Assembly: GCF_000017165.1 (NCBI RefSeq)
Contig: NC_009634.1
Location: 248,001-312,000, forward strand
DNA from: Methanococcus vannielii SB
GTDB lineage: Archaea > AGJL01 > Methanococci > Methanococcales > Methanococcaceae
Reading direction: 5' to 3'
Length of the DNA stretch: 64,000 nt
Of this stretch, positions 31,528 to 40,048 are shown one piece after another. The translations under genes and the position numbers were made by a program. The notes beneath the pieces were generated by a model. The model had not been told where the DNA came from, did not search any database, and worked only from the letters and a program-made list of their open reading frames with translations. Numbering within the stretch: the first letter of the stretch is position 1; each line of letters begins with the position of its first letter.

Positions 31528-32277
31528 ATGTTGTATGTTATTGGAATTGGGCCTGGAAACGAAGAGTTTTTTACAAAAGAAGCTGAAAATATTCTTAATT
31601 CTGTGGATATGATCGTATGCTATAAAGGGTATAAAGAATACATCGAAAGATTTCAAAAAGAAATTTACGTAAATGGAATGACGAAAGAAGTTGAAAGAGT
31701 AGAATATGCATTAAATCAGGCTAAAAATAAAACTGTTGCTCTTGTTTCAAACGGTGATGCAACAATTTACGGGTTGGCATCGTTAGCATTTGAATTAAAC
31801 GAAAAAAATTTTGAAAAAGTTGAAATAAACGTTGTAAGTGGCATTACCTCTGCAAGTATTTGTTCTGCAATTTTAGGGGCCCCCTTAAACCATGATTTTT
31901 CGGTTGTTAGTTTAAGCGATTTATTAACTCCTTTAGAAAAAATTTTAAAGAGAATAATTTGTGCATTTGAAAGCGATATGATTTTGGCAATTTATAACCC
32001 GTTAGGTAAAAAAAGAAAAGAACCTTTTTTAAGTGCTCTTGAAATTATTTTAGACTATTCAAAAGATAGGAATATTGATTATGTTATTGGAATTGTAAAA
32101 AATGCAGGAAGAGACAAACAAGAGTATAAAATAACTACAATTAATGGCATTTTGGAAAATCTTGACTATTATATGGATTATATTGATATGAGCACTACAT
32201 TAATAGTTGGAAATTCAAATACAAAAATTATCAACGGCAAAATGATTACTCCAAGAGGTTATCTTTCAAAATACTGA
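31528..32277 (+). CDS. cobJ: precorrin-3B / cobalt-factor III C17-methyltransferase
   Basis: CobJ/CbiH methylates C17 and contracts the ring in corrin biosynthesis; in anaerobic archaea the substrate is cobalt-factor III. The 249-residue protein shows the SAM-dependent tetrapyrrole methylase fold: LYVIGIGPGNEEFFTKEA at the start, VALVSNGDATIYGLA, VVSGITSASICSAILGAPLNHDFSVVSLSDLLTP and LAIYNPLGKKRKEPF, which are specific for CbiH/CobJ. I start it at the ATG 31528 (AAGTGAT upstream); longer frames run into the leader. It is a single gene, 86 bases after the structured leader element. Confidence 0.93.
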   Translation: MLYVIGIGPGNEEFFTKEAENILNSVDMIVCYKGYKEYIERFQKEIYVNGMTKEVERVEYALNQAKNKTVALVSNGDATIYGLASLAFELNEKNFEKVEINVVSGITSASICSAILGAPLNHDFSVVSLSDLLTPLEKILKRIICAFESDMILAIYNPLGKKRKEPFLSALEIILDYSKDRNIDYVIGIVKNAGRDKQEYKITTINGILENLDYYMDYIDMSTTLIVGNSNTKIINGKMITPRGYLSKY

Positions 32278-32387
32278 TTTTACAAATCATTTATACGCCC
32301 TTTTTTAAAATAGTAATAAACCGTTCTTGATATATTTTTAAAAAGCTAAATTGATTTTAAATACTTAATCTAATGAAATACCATATA

Positions 32388-32470
32388 ATTTTATATATTA
32401 GTAAGCAATATTATTGAAAAGCCTTTTTTCAGGACTACATTGTTATATGGCACTAATATATTTGCCATAT
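32388..32470 (+). promoter_or_regulatory. eIF5A promoter with inverted repeat
   Basis: TTTTATATAT near 32389-32398 is a good TATA box. Downstream, ATATGGCA (32445-32452) and TGCCATAT (32463-32470) form a perfect 8-bp inverted repeat with a 10-base AT-rich loop that itself contains AATATATT. The palindrome lies between TATA box and gene and could be an operator or a leader hairpin. Confidence 0.5.
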
Positions 32471-32507
32471 GCTCAAAAAAACACTACAAGTTTAAAATGG
32501 TGATATA

Positions 32508-32903
32508 ATGGCAGGAACAAAACCGGGAGATTTAGGTCAGGTTAAAGTTGGTCAGTACGTAGTTATTGATGGTATTGCATGTAGAGTCATGGATACTGCA
32601 CACTCAAAACCTGGAAAACACGGCGGTGCAAAAGTAAGAATGGTTGCAGTCGGTATTTTCGAACCCGTTAAAAAAGAATACGTAGGTCCAGCAGGTTCAA
32701 GAATTGATATACCCCTTATTGATAAAAGAAAAGGGCAAGTTTTAGCACTTATGGGTGACCAAGTTCAAATAATGGACATGGAATCATTTGAAACATTGGA
32801 AATCCCAATGCCTGAAGATGTAGAAGGTATTGAAAGTGGTGCAGAAGTAGAATACTTCGAAGCAATGGATAGATATAAAATTACAAGAGTTATTGGAAAA
32901 TAA
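32508..32903 (+). CDS. eif5a: translation factor aIF5A
   Basis: aIF5A helps the ribosome with difficult peptide bonds and carries hypusine or deoxyhypusine on a lysine. The 131-residue protein has the modification loop SKPGKHGGAKVRMVAVGIF with Lys37 as the expected modified residue, preceded by KVGQYVVIDGIACRV and followed by the C-terminal OB domain (RKGQVLALMGDQVQIMDMES). Length is normal. GGTGAT lies upstream of the ATG. It is transcribed alone, with its own promoter. Confidence 0.97.
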   Translation: MAGTKPGDLGQVKVGQYVVIDGIACRVMDTAHSKPGKHGGAKVRMVAVGIFEPVKKEYVGPAGSRIDIPLIDKRKGQVLALMGDQVQIMDMESFETLEIPMPEDVEGIESGAEVEYFEAMDRYKITRVIGK

Positions 32904-33062
32904 TTCTTGTAAATATTTTAATGAACATTTTAAATATTTTAAAATGTTTAAGCCCCATGATTTTAAAAAGTATTTTTTTAATGATAATTTAAACTTTTTT
33001 AAATGCGTATTAAACTTTTTTAAATTTCTAAAACAATTTAGATTATTCGATTGAGTATTATA

Positions 33063-33995
33063 TTAATATATTAGATTAAAGTATAAGACCATGTAAATTA
33101 CTAAAAATAGTAATACCGAATAATCAACTGCTTTTAGTGAATTTACTGCCTTTAAAACAGTAATTTCTCCTTTTCCAAGTTTATAACAACCTATTTTTTC
33201 AAGTTCCATTGAAAGCGAGTTTGCAATTACTGCCATTGTGTATCCCGAATTTGGAGATGGTGTTTTAAAACCTTCTTTTAGATATCCATAGATGGCGGGA
33301 ACAATTTTTCCACCGTAAAAGGGTGCAGAAATTATTAATAAAATTCCGGCAATTCTTGAAGGGATAAAATTTAAAATATCATCTAAATAGGCGGCAGTTT
33401 TTCCGTAATATCGATATTTTTCGTTTTTATAACCTAGCATTGCATCCATTGTGTTTACTGCACGGTATATAAATGCACCCGAAAGCCCAAAAATTGCAGC
33501 ATAAATTAATGGTGCAATTATACTGTCCGTAATATTTTCTGAAGAGCTTTCAACTGCTGCTGAAATTACGTGCTTTTCATCTAAAGTTGATGTATCCCTA
33601 CTTACGATATGCTGAACTGACTTTCTAGCGCTTTTAATATCCCCAGACATTATGTACTTTATTGGGGCTTTTGAAAATTCTAAAAGTGATTTATGGCCAA
33701 TAGAAAATGAGAGAATTAAAGAATAGGAAAATAATTTAATATAATAATTTGAAATTAAATTTAAAATTAATTCCAGCGTAAAAAATATTAAAAATACGGT
33801 AAAAACCGTTAAAAATACCGTAATAAATCCAAAAACTAAATCTTTAAGCTTTTCAACTGAATGCGTTGATGGAAACACTTTTTCTAAAAACTTAACGAAA
33901 TTCCCGATAAAAACAACAGGATGGAGTTTTTCAGGAGGCTCTCCAATGTATCTATCTAAAAGGTCTGCAATAATTAAATAAATTGGATTTATCAT
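33063..33995 (-). CDS. cobD: adenosylcobinamide-phosphate synthase (CbiB/CobD)
   Basis: This membrane enzyme attaches aminopropanol (phosphate) to adenosylcobyric acid, a late step of cobalamin synthesis. The 310-residue protein has the family start YLIIADLLDRYIGEPPEKLHPVVFIGNFV, several membrane segments (about residues 50-100, 160-180, 205-225, 285-305) and the cytoplasmic motif SRDTSTLDEKHVISAAVESSSENITDSIIAPL. NSGYTMAVIANSLSMEL is also typical. It starts 14 bases after the end of the next gene upstream, so the minus-strand genes cca, the unknown protein and cobD may form one transcript. Confidence 0.93.
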   Translation of the reverse strand: MINPIYLIIADLLDRYIGEPPEKLHPVVFIGNFVKFLEKVFPSTHSVEKLKDLVFGFITVFLTVFTVFLIFFTLELILNLISNYYIKLFSYSLILSFSIGHKSLLEFSKAPIKYIMSGDIKSARKSVQHIVSRDTSTLDEKHVISAAVESSSENITDSIIAPLIYAAIFGLSGAFIYRAVNTMDAMLGYKNEKYRYYGKTAAYLDDILNFIPSRIAGILLIISAPFYGGKIVPAIYGYLKEGFKTPSPNSGYTMAVIANSLSMELEKIGCYKLGKGEITVLKAVNSLKAVDYSVLLFLVIYMVLYFNLIY

Positions 33996-34009
33996 TTTTT
34001 CAAAGTCTC

Positions 34010-35494
34010 TTAAAGTTTTCCAAGGGCATTTAAAAAGCTTTTCGTTTTTTCTTTTTTAATTTTACAATACTTTTCAAGAACTTTTAAGTCTATTTTTCCT
34101 TTTAAATTTTCTTTAATGTCTTCAATTACAGCAATTAATTTTAAAATATCTTCAATTCCTGTTTTTTCAAAACCGTACTCTAAAGCTTTTTCCATACCAT
34201 ATAATAAGTATATAGAAACTCCACCTATATTTTTTAACGATATTTCATACTTTGGAAGCTCTTTTTCAAACATAAACTTTAAATCAAGTATTTTTTTTGG
34301 CTCAATTTCTTCAATATCAAGCCATTTCAATTGGGAAGTTGAAGGAGTTACAAGTATTGATGAAAACATATGGGAACGACTTCTTTCGTCAGGCGACTTT
34401 AAAAGATAGTACATAAAAAGATCTTTTGAAATCTTTTTTATCGGAATTTCAACGGAAATCGATTCAAAAATCCTATTTTGTATTTCAAGTGATTTTTTTA
34501 AATTTTCTAATAATTTTCCATTTTTATACAGTCCTTTTTCCTCTAAATCTGTTTTTATATTCATTTTTTTTAGTTTCGTTTCTTCAAGTGCCCTAACATC
34601 AATAATTCCGCCTTCATAAACATCATTTTCAAAATTTTCGCAAATGTTACTGTATTTTTTAATTAAGCACCGTTCTTCTTTTGAAAGCGACTCTTTTACT
34701 TCTAAATTGATTTTTTCCTTTATTTCCGGCAAATACGTTGTAAAATAAGCTAAAGTAAGTGTTTTTTTAACATATTGGTCATTTAGTAGCTTATTTTTTG
34801 AATAGTTCTTTTTTACTGAAGTAATTATGGCGTCCCCATACGTCCTTTTTATATATCCTTCATAATCTTCTTCTTCAATTTTTACACGCTTAAATTTTCT
34901 TTTCCCATTTTCAATAATAACTAAAGACAGAGTTATCGAACTTACTACGCCTTTTTCAGGATAAGCATGTTCTAAACCCTTAATTTTTGAAGAACGAAGC
35001 TTTGAAAATCCTTCTGATTCAAATGCACTTAAAATGTTTTTATATGATTTAAAAAACAGTGGGGGTATTTTTGATAAGTGTTCTTTATACGAACCGTTGT
35101 AAGGTAAATTTTGAAGTATATCTTTATTTCCAAATTCATCTAAAAGATTTCCAATTGCAATTTTGTGTGAAACTATTGCGTATTTTGCCCTTTCAAGAGA
35201 ACCTTTTTTTTCATCTACCATTCTTCTTAAATACGAAGAATAGTTAATTATTTCATAAATATCATCGTCTTCTCCACCTTTAATCTGCCCAACACCAATA
35301 TACGGCGTTTCAAAGCCCTGTAACTCCATTTTTTCCCTTAAATTTTCTAAAATGCATAAATTACATTCAAGACTCTTTTGAAGTTCGTTTACACTATTTT
35401 CTTTTTCAAGAAATGGTTTTTTAAAATTATCTCCAAAATTAGATAGCCCATCTAAAAATTCGTTGCATTGCTGTATCAAGACACTACTGTCCAT
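34010..35494 (-). CDS. conserved methanogen protein, possibly DUF530
   Basis: The 494-residue protein is soluble, rich in Lys and Glu, with several helical stretches likely to be coiled coils (residues about 20-60 and 290-345) and the segment YGDAIITSVKKNYSKNKLL in the middle. I do not recognise a catalytic motif. Length and composition fit the methanogen family DUF530, but this is memory, not a search. It lies 17 bases downstream of cca and 14 bases upstream of cobD, all on the minus strand, so it is probably co-expressed with them. No function can be assigned. Confidence 0.6.
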   Translation of the reverse strand: MDSSVLIQQCNEFLDGLSNFGDNFKKPFLEKENSVNELQKSLECNLCILENLREKMELQGFETPYIGVGQIKGGEDDDIYEIINYSSYLRRMVDEKKGSLERAKYAIVSHKIAIGNLLDEFGNKDILQNLPYNGSYKEHLSKIPPLFFKSYKNILSAFESEGFSKLRSSKIKGLEHAYPEKGVVSSITLSLVIIENGKRKFKRVKIEEEDYEGYIKRTYGDAIITSVKKNYSKNKLLNDQYVKKTLTLAYFTTYLPEIKEKINLEVKESLSKEERCLIKKYSNICENFENDVYEGGIIDVRALEETKLKKMNIKTDLEEKGLYKNGKLLENLKKSLEIQNRIFESISVEIPIKKISKDLFMYYLLKSPDERSRSHMFSSILVTPSTSQLKWLDIEEIEPKKILDLKFMFEKELPKYEISLKNIGGVSIYLLYGMEKALEYGFEKTGIEDILKLIAVIEDIKENLKGKIDLKVLEKYCKIKKEKTKSFLNALGKL

Positions 35495-35511
35495 GATTTC
35501 CCAAATTAAAT

Positions 35512-36852
35512 TTAAATTCTTTCTACAAAAGTTCCAATATTAATTAATGCATTTTCAGGACAGATATATTTTGGATAGGTTATCTGACCTTTTAATTTCC
35601 CATTTACGATATTATTGAATAGTATCTGTACATTTTTATATTTTCTGTTTTTGTATGCACAAACATTGCACCCTGAAACAAAATATTTTTCGTTATTTTT
35701 TATAAAATTTAAAACTCCAAAAGAACTGCTAACTGGGGGGCCCACCCTTAATTTTACATCAGGTAATTCGTGTACTAAAAACTCCCATGAAAGATAGCAG
35801 ACTTTTTCATCTGCAAAATTGGTATATCTTAAATAATCAAAATCATGTTCTTTAATAAGCTTATTAATACTTTTTTGTAATTTTTCCATTTGAGGATAAA
35901 CTATATCTTCAACAACGTTTTCTGGACGTTTTATTTCAATAGTTAAAAAATACCCGTGACTTCTTTCATTTAATTTATTAATGGTTTTTTTTTCAAAATT
36001 ATAAAAAAATTCTTTATTTGGGTTCATTAAAAACATTTTAGAATAAAATATGAATTTACAATAGTTTTCAAGGCTTAATGCAGCGGCAACGTTTCTATTT
36101 AAATCTACAGGGTCATAAACAATAAGTGAATCATTAAATTCTAAAAATTTATGGTCATTTTTTAAACCATACATTTCGTAAATTTCATCTAAAACTATTA
36201 CTTTTTTAAGTTTCCAAGTTTTTACATCGTTTAGTAAATTTAAAAAACTCCCATATTTTAATATTAAAAGTTCGCATAAATATCCTGAAAAACCGGCAGT
36301 TTTTAGGTCTGAACCATATATTGAAAGTCCTTTTAAAAATTTTTTTAAAAGACGGACTTCATTTGAAATGTCTGTTTTTAAACTAGCCAACACTAAAAAT
36401 TCATTATGTAGTGGCGTTCTATCTACGGCAGATATTATTTTTTCACAGTTTTCGATTTTATAGCATGGAACAATATCTAATGAAAATTTTCCAATTTTTC
36501 CAGATATATATGGATGTTCAGCATATTCTAACCAAGATATTCCGCCAAAATAATCAATTACTTCTTTTCCAACCCGTAAACCTACTTCTTTTAGGGTTTC
36601 TCGCTCAGTATTTCTTTCAAATCTTAAAAAAATATCAATATCATGGTCATTTTTTAAATTAGCATTTCTTGCTGTAGAACCAACTTGTATTATATCTAAG
36701 ATGGGATATTCAGAAATACTTTTTAATTTATGTAGTACTGCATTAGAAAATAACGTTAATTCTTCTTTTTCTGAATCTGTTGGAGAGATATCAGTTAAAA
36801 CTTCGTTTAGTACTTTTTGTATACCCATAGAATTTTCAAGTATTTCTTTCAA
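35512..36852 (-). CDS. cca: archaeal CCA-adding enzyme (tRNA nucleotidyltransferase)
   Basis: This class I enzyme adds or repairs the 3' CCA of tRNAs, needed here because the tRNA-Ser in this window does not encode CCA. The head domain carries QVGSTARNANLKNDHDIDIFLRF, with the GS and paired Asp motif for metal binding, and a third Asp in FSLDIVPCY. The neck and body follow with KFLKGLSIYGSDLKTAGFSGYLCELLILKYGSF. The protein has about 446 residues. I prefer the TTG at 36852 because GGTGG lies 5 bases before it; a GTG three codons upstream is part of that ribosome binding site. Confidence 0.93.
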   Translation of the reverse strand: MKEILENSMGIQKVLNEVLTDISPTDSEKEELTLFSNAVLHKLKSISEYPILDIIQVGSTARNANLKNDHDIDIFLRFERNTERETLKEVGLRVGKEVIDYFGGISWLEYAEHPYISGKIGKFSLDIVPCYKIENCEKIISAVDRTPLHNEFLVLASLKTDISNEVRLLKKFLKGLSIYGSDLKTAGFSGYLCELLILKYGSFLNLLNDVKTWKLKKVIVLDEIYEMYGLKNDHKFLEFNDSLIVYDPVDLNRNVAAALSLENYCKFIFYSKMFLMNPNKEFFYNFEKKTINKLNERSHGYFLTIEIKRPENVVEDIVYPQMEKLQKSINKLIKEHDFDYLRYTNFADEKVCYLSWEFLVHELPDVKLRVGPPVSSSFGVLNFIKNNEKYFVSGCNVCAYKNRKYKNVQILFNNIVNGKLKGQITYPKYICPENALINIGTFVERI

Positions 36853-36911
36853 AATATCCACCTTATGTTAAAAATAAAAAAATACTAAAAAAATAAACAC
36901 TACTTAATCAA

Positions 36912-37277
36912 TTAAACCGTATGTTTGATTTGGCCTTTATACTGGACAGTAAGGGAATTTTTAACCTTCTTTAGATTTTGGTTATCGTCTAAATCCGAAT
37001 CGCTTTCTAAGTGTAAATATTTTAATGCATTATCTGATAATCTTTTTGAAAGGTTTTCAGGAATAGAATCATCTCTTTCAGAGAGTCCCTCTGCAATACA
37101 CGCAGCAAGTAAAAAAATAGCAGCTCTTTGTTCAGTTTTTAACTTGTGTATATGGTGGGGTTTTACGTCTAATTCTTCGTAGGTTTTTAAGTATTCACAG
37201 CCCATTATGTCGGGGACCGTTTCTCTAAAGACGTGTACAAAGAATTGGTGGAGTTCCATTAGCTGTTCCTTATGCAT
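36912..37277 (-). CDS. UPF0058 family protein
   Basis: This 121-residue protein matches the small archaeal UPF0058 family: it starts MHKEQLMELHQFFVHVFRE and continues ELDVKPHHIHKLKTEQRAAIFLLAACIAEGLSE. The family is nearly universal in methanogens and has no assigned function. It is predicted all-helical, soluble and His-rich near the N-terminus. A TATA-like CATATATATAATATG lies upstream on the minus strand at about 37320-37333. A run of ribosome-binding-like purines (AAAGGGGGAACA) precedes the ATG. Confidence 0.82.
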   Translation of the reverse strand: MHKEQLMELHQFFVHVFRETVPDIMGCEYLKTYEELDVKPHHIHKLKTEQRAAIFLLAACIAEGLSERDDSIPENLSKRLSDNALKYLHLESDSDLDDNQNLKKVKNSLTVQYKGQIKHTV

Positions 37278-37464
37278 TGTTCCCCCTTTTAAATCTGTTT
37301 TGAAATAAATTAAACCATCATATTATATATATGTTTTCAGAAAATCTAGATTTTTAAAAATTATGGGTTTTTAAATATCATACCTTAACTAATATATTCA
37401 AAACATATTTATGGTTAATGATTATATTTATTCTAAATATGCTCATAAGTTACAGGTGGTTATT

Positions 37465-38331
37465 TTGATTTTACTTGCATTACCAAATAAGGGGAGAATT
37501 TCAAAACCCGTAAATGAGATTTTAGAAAAAGCTGGATTAAAAATAAGCGTTCACGGTAGAAGTCTCTTTGCAAAAACAGTTGATGAAGAAATTAAAGTAA
37601 TGTTTGCAAGGGCTAAAGATATCCCTGAATTTGTTAGGGATGGGGTTGCAGATGTTGGCGTTACGGGCTATGATTTAATGTTAGAACGTGGAACAGAAGA
37701 TGAATTAGAAATGCTTTTAGATTTTAAGTTTGGAAATGCAAGACTTGTAATTGCAGCTCCTGAAAATTCGCCAGTAAATTCGATAGATGATATTACCAAT
37801 AAAATGAAAATTGCAACAGAGTTTCCAGGCCTTACTAAACGGTATTTAGAAAGTAAAGGGCTTGATTTAGAAATAATTGAACTTAGCGGGGCTACTGAAA
37901 TAGCGCCTTTTATTGGTGTATCCGACCTTATATGCGATTTAACTTCAACTGGAACAACACTTAAACTTAACCGTCTAAAAGAAGTAGATAACGTGGTTTC
38001 ATCAACAACGAGGCTTGTTGCAAATAAAAAAAGCATGGACGACCATTTAAAACGTGTAAAAATAGACCAAATAGTAAGCGGGATAAAAAGCGTACTTTAT
38101 GCCCAAACAAAGCGTTTGGTTATGATGAATGCACCAAAAAGCAAGGTTTCAGAAATAACGGCAATTATTCCTGGAATGGGGGGCCCGACAGTTTCAGAAA
38201 TCTTATCAAACAATGACATGTTTGCAATAAATGCAGTAATTGATGAAAATAAAGTTTTTGAAACCGTTTCAAACCTTGAAAAACTTGGAGCAAGGGATAT
38301 TTTAGTTTTACCTATTGAACGAATACTTTAG
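37465..38331 (+). CDS. hisG: ATP phosphoribosyltransferase, long form
   Basis: HisG catalyses the first step of histidine synthesis, joining ATP and PRPP. The 288-residue protein begins [23 protein letters not shown], has [10 protein letters not shown]-like [10 protein letters not shown], and the PRPP-binding loop [14 protein letters not shown]. The C-terminal 80 residues form the regulatory domain of the long form, which binds histidine for feedback inhibition ([10 protein letters not shown] motif). The start is a TTG at 37465 chosen by AGGTGG ahead of it; a longer frame from 37411 runs through the promoter. It is monocistronic. Confidence 0.95.
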   Translation: MILLALPNKGRISKPVNEILEKAGLKISVHGRSLFAKTVDEEIKVMFARAKDIPEFVRDGVADVGVTGYDLMLERGTEDELEMLLDFKFGNARLVIAAPENSPVNSIDDITNKMKIATEFPGLTKRYLESKGLDLEIIELSGATEIAPFIGVSDLICDLTSTGTTLKLNRLKEVDNVVSSTTRLVANKKSMDDHLKRVKIDQIVSGIKSVLYAQTKRLVMMNAPKSKVSEITAIIPGMGGPTVSEILSNNDMFAINAVIDENKVFETVSNLEKLGARDILVLPIERIL

Positions 38332-38560
38332 AATATAAAAGTTTAAAATAATTTTTAAATAACTTTTTAAAATAACTTTTAAATTTAATAAAACAACTGA
38401 TTTAAATTTGTTTAAATTTGTTTAATTTTAAAAATTTTAAAAAACCTTTTATAGTTAAATTTAAAAAGAAAGTAGGATGTAGTTATTTAATCATTATTGA
38501 TGCTTAATTTTTGCTATATATGATTTTAATTTATTTTAAGGTTAAATTTAGGTGAATAAT

Positions 38561-39970
38561 ATGAGCGACGACTTATCCATGAAATGCGGTCTTGAAATTC
38601 ACGTTCAAGTTGACACGAATTCAAAGTTGTTTTGTAAATGTCCAACAAACTATAAAGATGTTTTCCCAAACACGAATATCTGTCCGGTATGTATTGGACA
38701 CCCTGGCGCAAAGCCAATGCCTCCAAATAAAAAAGCGTTTGATATTGCAATAATGGTTGCAAAAATGCTAAACTGTGAAATGATAACTGATAAAGATATA
38801 TATTTCCAAAGAAAGCACTATAATTATCCAGATTTACCTAGTGGGTATCAAAGGACTTCAGTTCCAATAGGGGAAAAAGGAAATTTTTTAGGCGTTGGAA
38901 TTACCGAAGTTCACCTTGAAGAAGACCCTGGGCAATATAAGCCGGATTTAGGAACAGTGGATTATAACCGAAGCGGAACTCCACTAATTGAAATTGTAAC
39001 TGACCCAGATATGAAAAGCCCTGAAGAAGCAAGGGAGTTTTTAAGGCAATTAATGAGGCTTTTTAGATATATCGGCAATTTAAGGGGCGAAGGTACCATG
39101 AGGGCCGATACAAACATTTCAATTAATTATAACGGAATTCAAGGAAAACGTGTTGAAGTTAAAAACGTAAATTCTATAAAGGGAGTTTACAAGGTTTTGA
39201 AATACGAAATCATCCGGCAAAAAAATATTTTAAGGCGTGGTGGCGAAATTAAAATGGAAACAAGGGCATTTATGGAAAGCCAAATGATTACAAAATCCAT
39301 GAGAAGTAAGGAGACTGCGGATGATTATAGATATATTCCTGATCCTGATTTACAGCCAATAGTTTTAGATAATTCTTGGATTGAAAGGGTAGAATCAGAA
39401 ATGCCTGAAACACCTATTTCAAAAGAAAAAAGATTTGTTGAACAGTATGGGATAAAAGAAGATGATTCAAAAGTATTGGTATCTGACCTTGATTTGGCAG
39501 ATGTTTTTGAAAGAGTAATTAAAGACGTTGGAAGTGATGAAACAGGTATTTCACTTGCAGTAACGTGGGTTAGAAATGAATTAAAGAGAGTTTTAGTTTA
39601 CAATAAAATTGACTTCTTTGAAAGTAATTTAAAACCAGAACATATAATTGAACTTATTAATTCAATAAAAGACAGGACAATCAGTCAAAAAATTGGAAAA
39701 ACAGTTATTGAGCACATGGTGGATCAAAAAGGCGAAAAAACTCCAAAAGAATTAATAACGGAGCTTGGTTTAACTGTTATTGAAGATGTAAGCGAACTTG
39801 ACCAAGCATGTGAAGAAGCAATAAAAAATAGTGAAAAAGCTATTGAAGACTATAAATCTGGAAATATACGGGCTTTAAACTCCGTTGTTGGACAAGTAAT
39901 GAAGCTTACAAAAGGTAGGGCAGAACCTGGAACTGTTGTGGAAATGCTTAAGAAAAAAATTGATGGATAA
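38561..39970 (+). CDS. gatB: aspartyl/glutamyl-tRNA amidotransferase subunit B
   Basis: GatB binds misacylated Glu-tRNA(Gln) or Asp-tRNA(Asn) and, with GatA and GatC, converts it to Gln- or Asn-tRNA. The 469-residue protein starts KCGLEIHVQVDTNSKLFCKC, has the zinc cysteines CKCPTNYK and CPVCIGHPGAKP, the kinase-like core with DLPSGYQRTSVPIG, EEDPGQY, SGTPLIEIVT and MRADTNISI, and the C-terminal YqeY-like tail. GGTGA at 38551-38555 fixes the ATG at 38561. The upstream 229 bases are AT-rich with no gene. gatA and gatC are not in the window. Confidence 0.96.
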   Translation: MSDDLSMKCGLEIHVQVDTNSKLFCKCPTNYKDVFPNTNICPVCIGHPGAKPMPPNKKAFDIAIMVAKMLNCEMITDKDIYFQRKHYNYPDLPSGYQRTSVPIGEKGNFLGVGITEVHLEEDPGQYKPDLGTVDYNRSGTPLIEIVTDPDMKSPEEAREFLRQLMRLFRYIGNLRGEGTMRADTNISINYNGIQGKRVEVKNVNSIKGVYKVLKYEIIRQKNILRRGGEIKMETRAFMESQMITKSMRSKETADDYRYIPDPDLQPIVLDNSWIERVESEMPETPISKEKRFVEQYGIKEDDSKVLVSDLDLADVFERVIKDVGSDETGISLAVTWVRNELKRVLVYNKIDFFESNLKPEHIIELINSIKDRTISQKIGKTVIEHMVDQKGEKTPKELITELGLTVIEDVSELDQACEEAIKNSEKAIEDYKSGNIRALNSVVGQVMKLTKGRAEPGTVVEMLKKKIDG

Positions 39971-40048
39971 AACAACTTTTCATTTTTTAGTATTTTCTTA
40001 AAAATAAATAAAAAAATAATATTAATATTATTTTCAGGAGTTTTAAAA

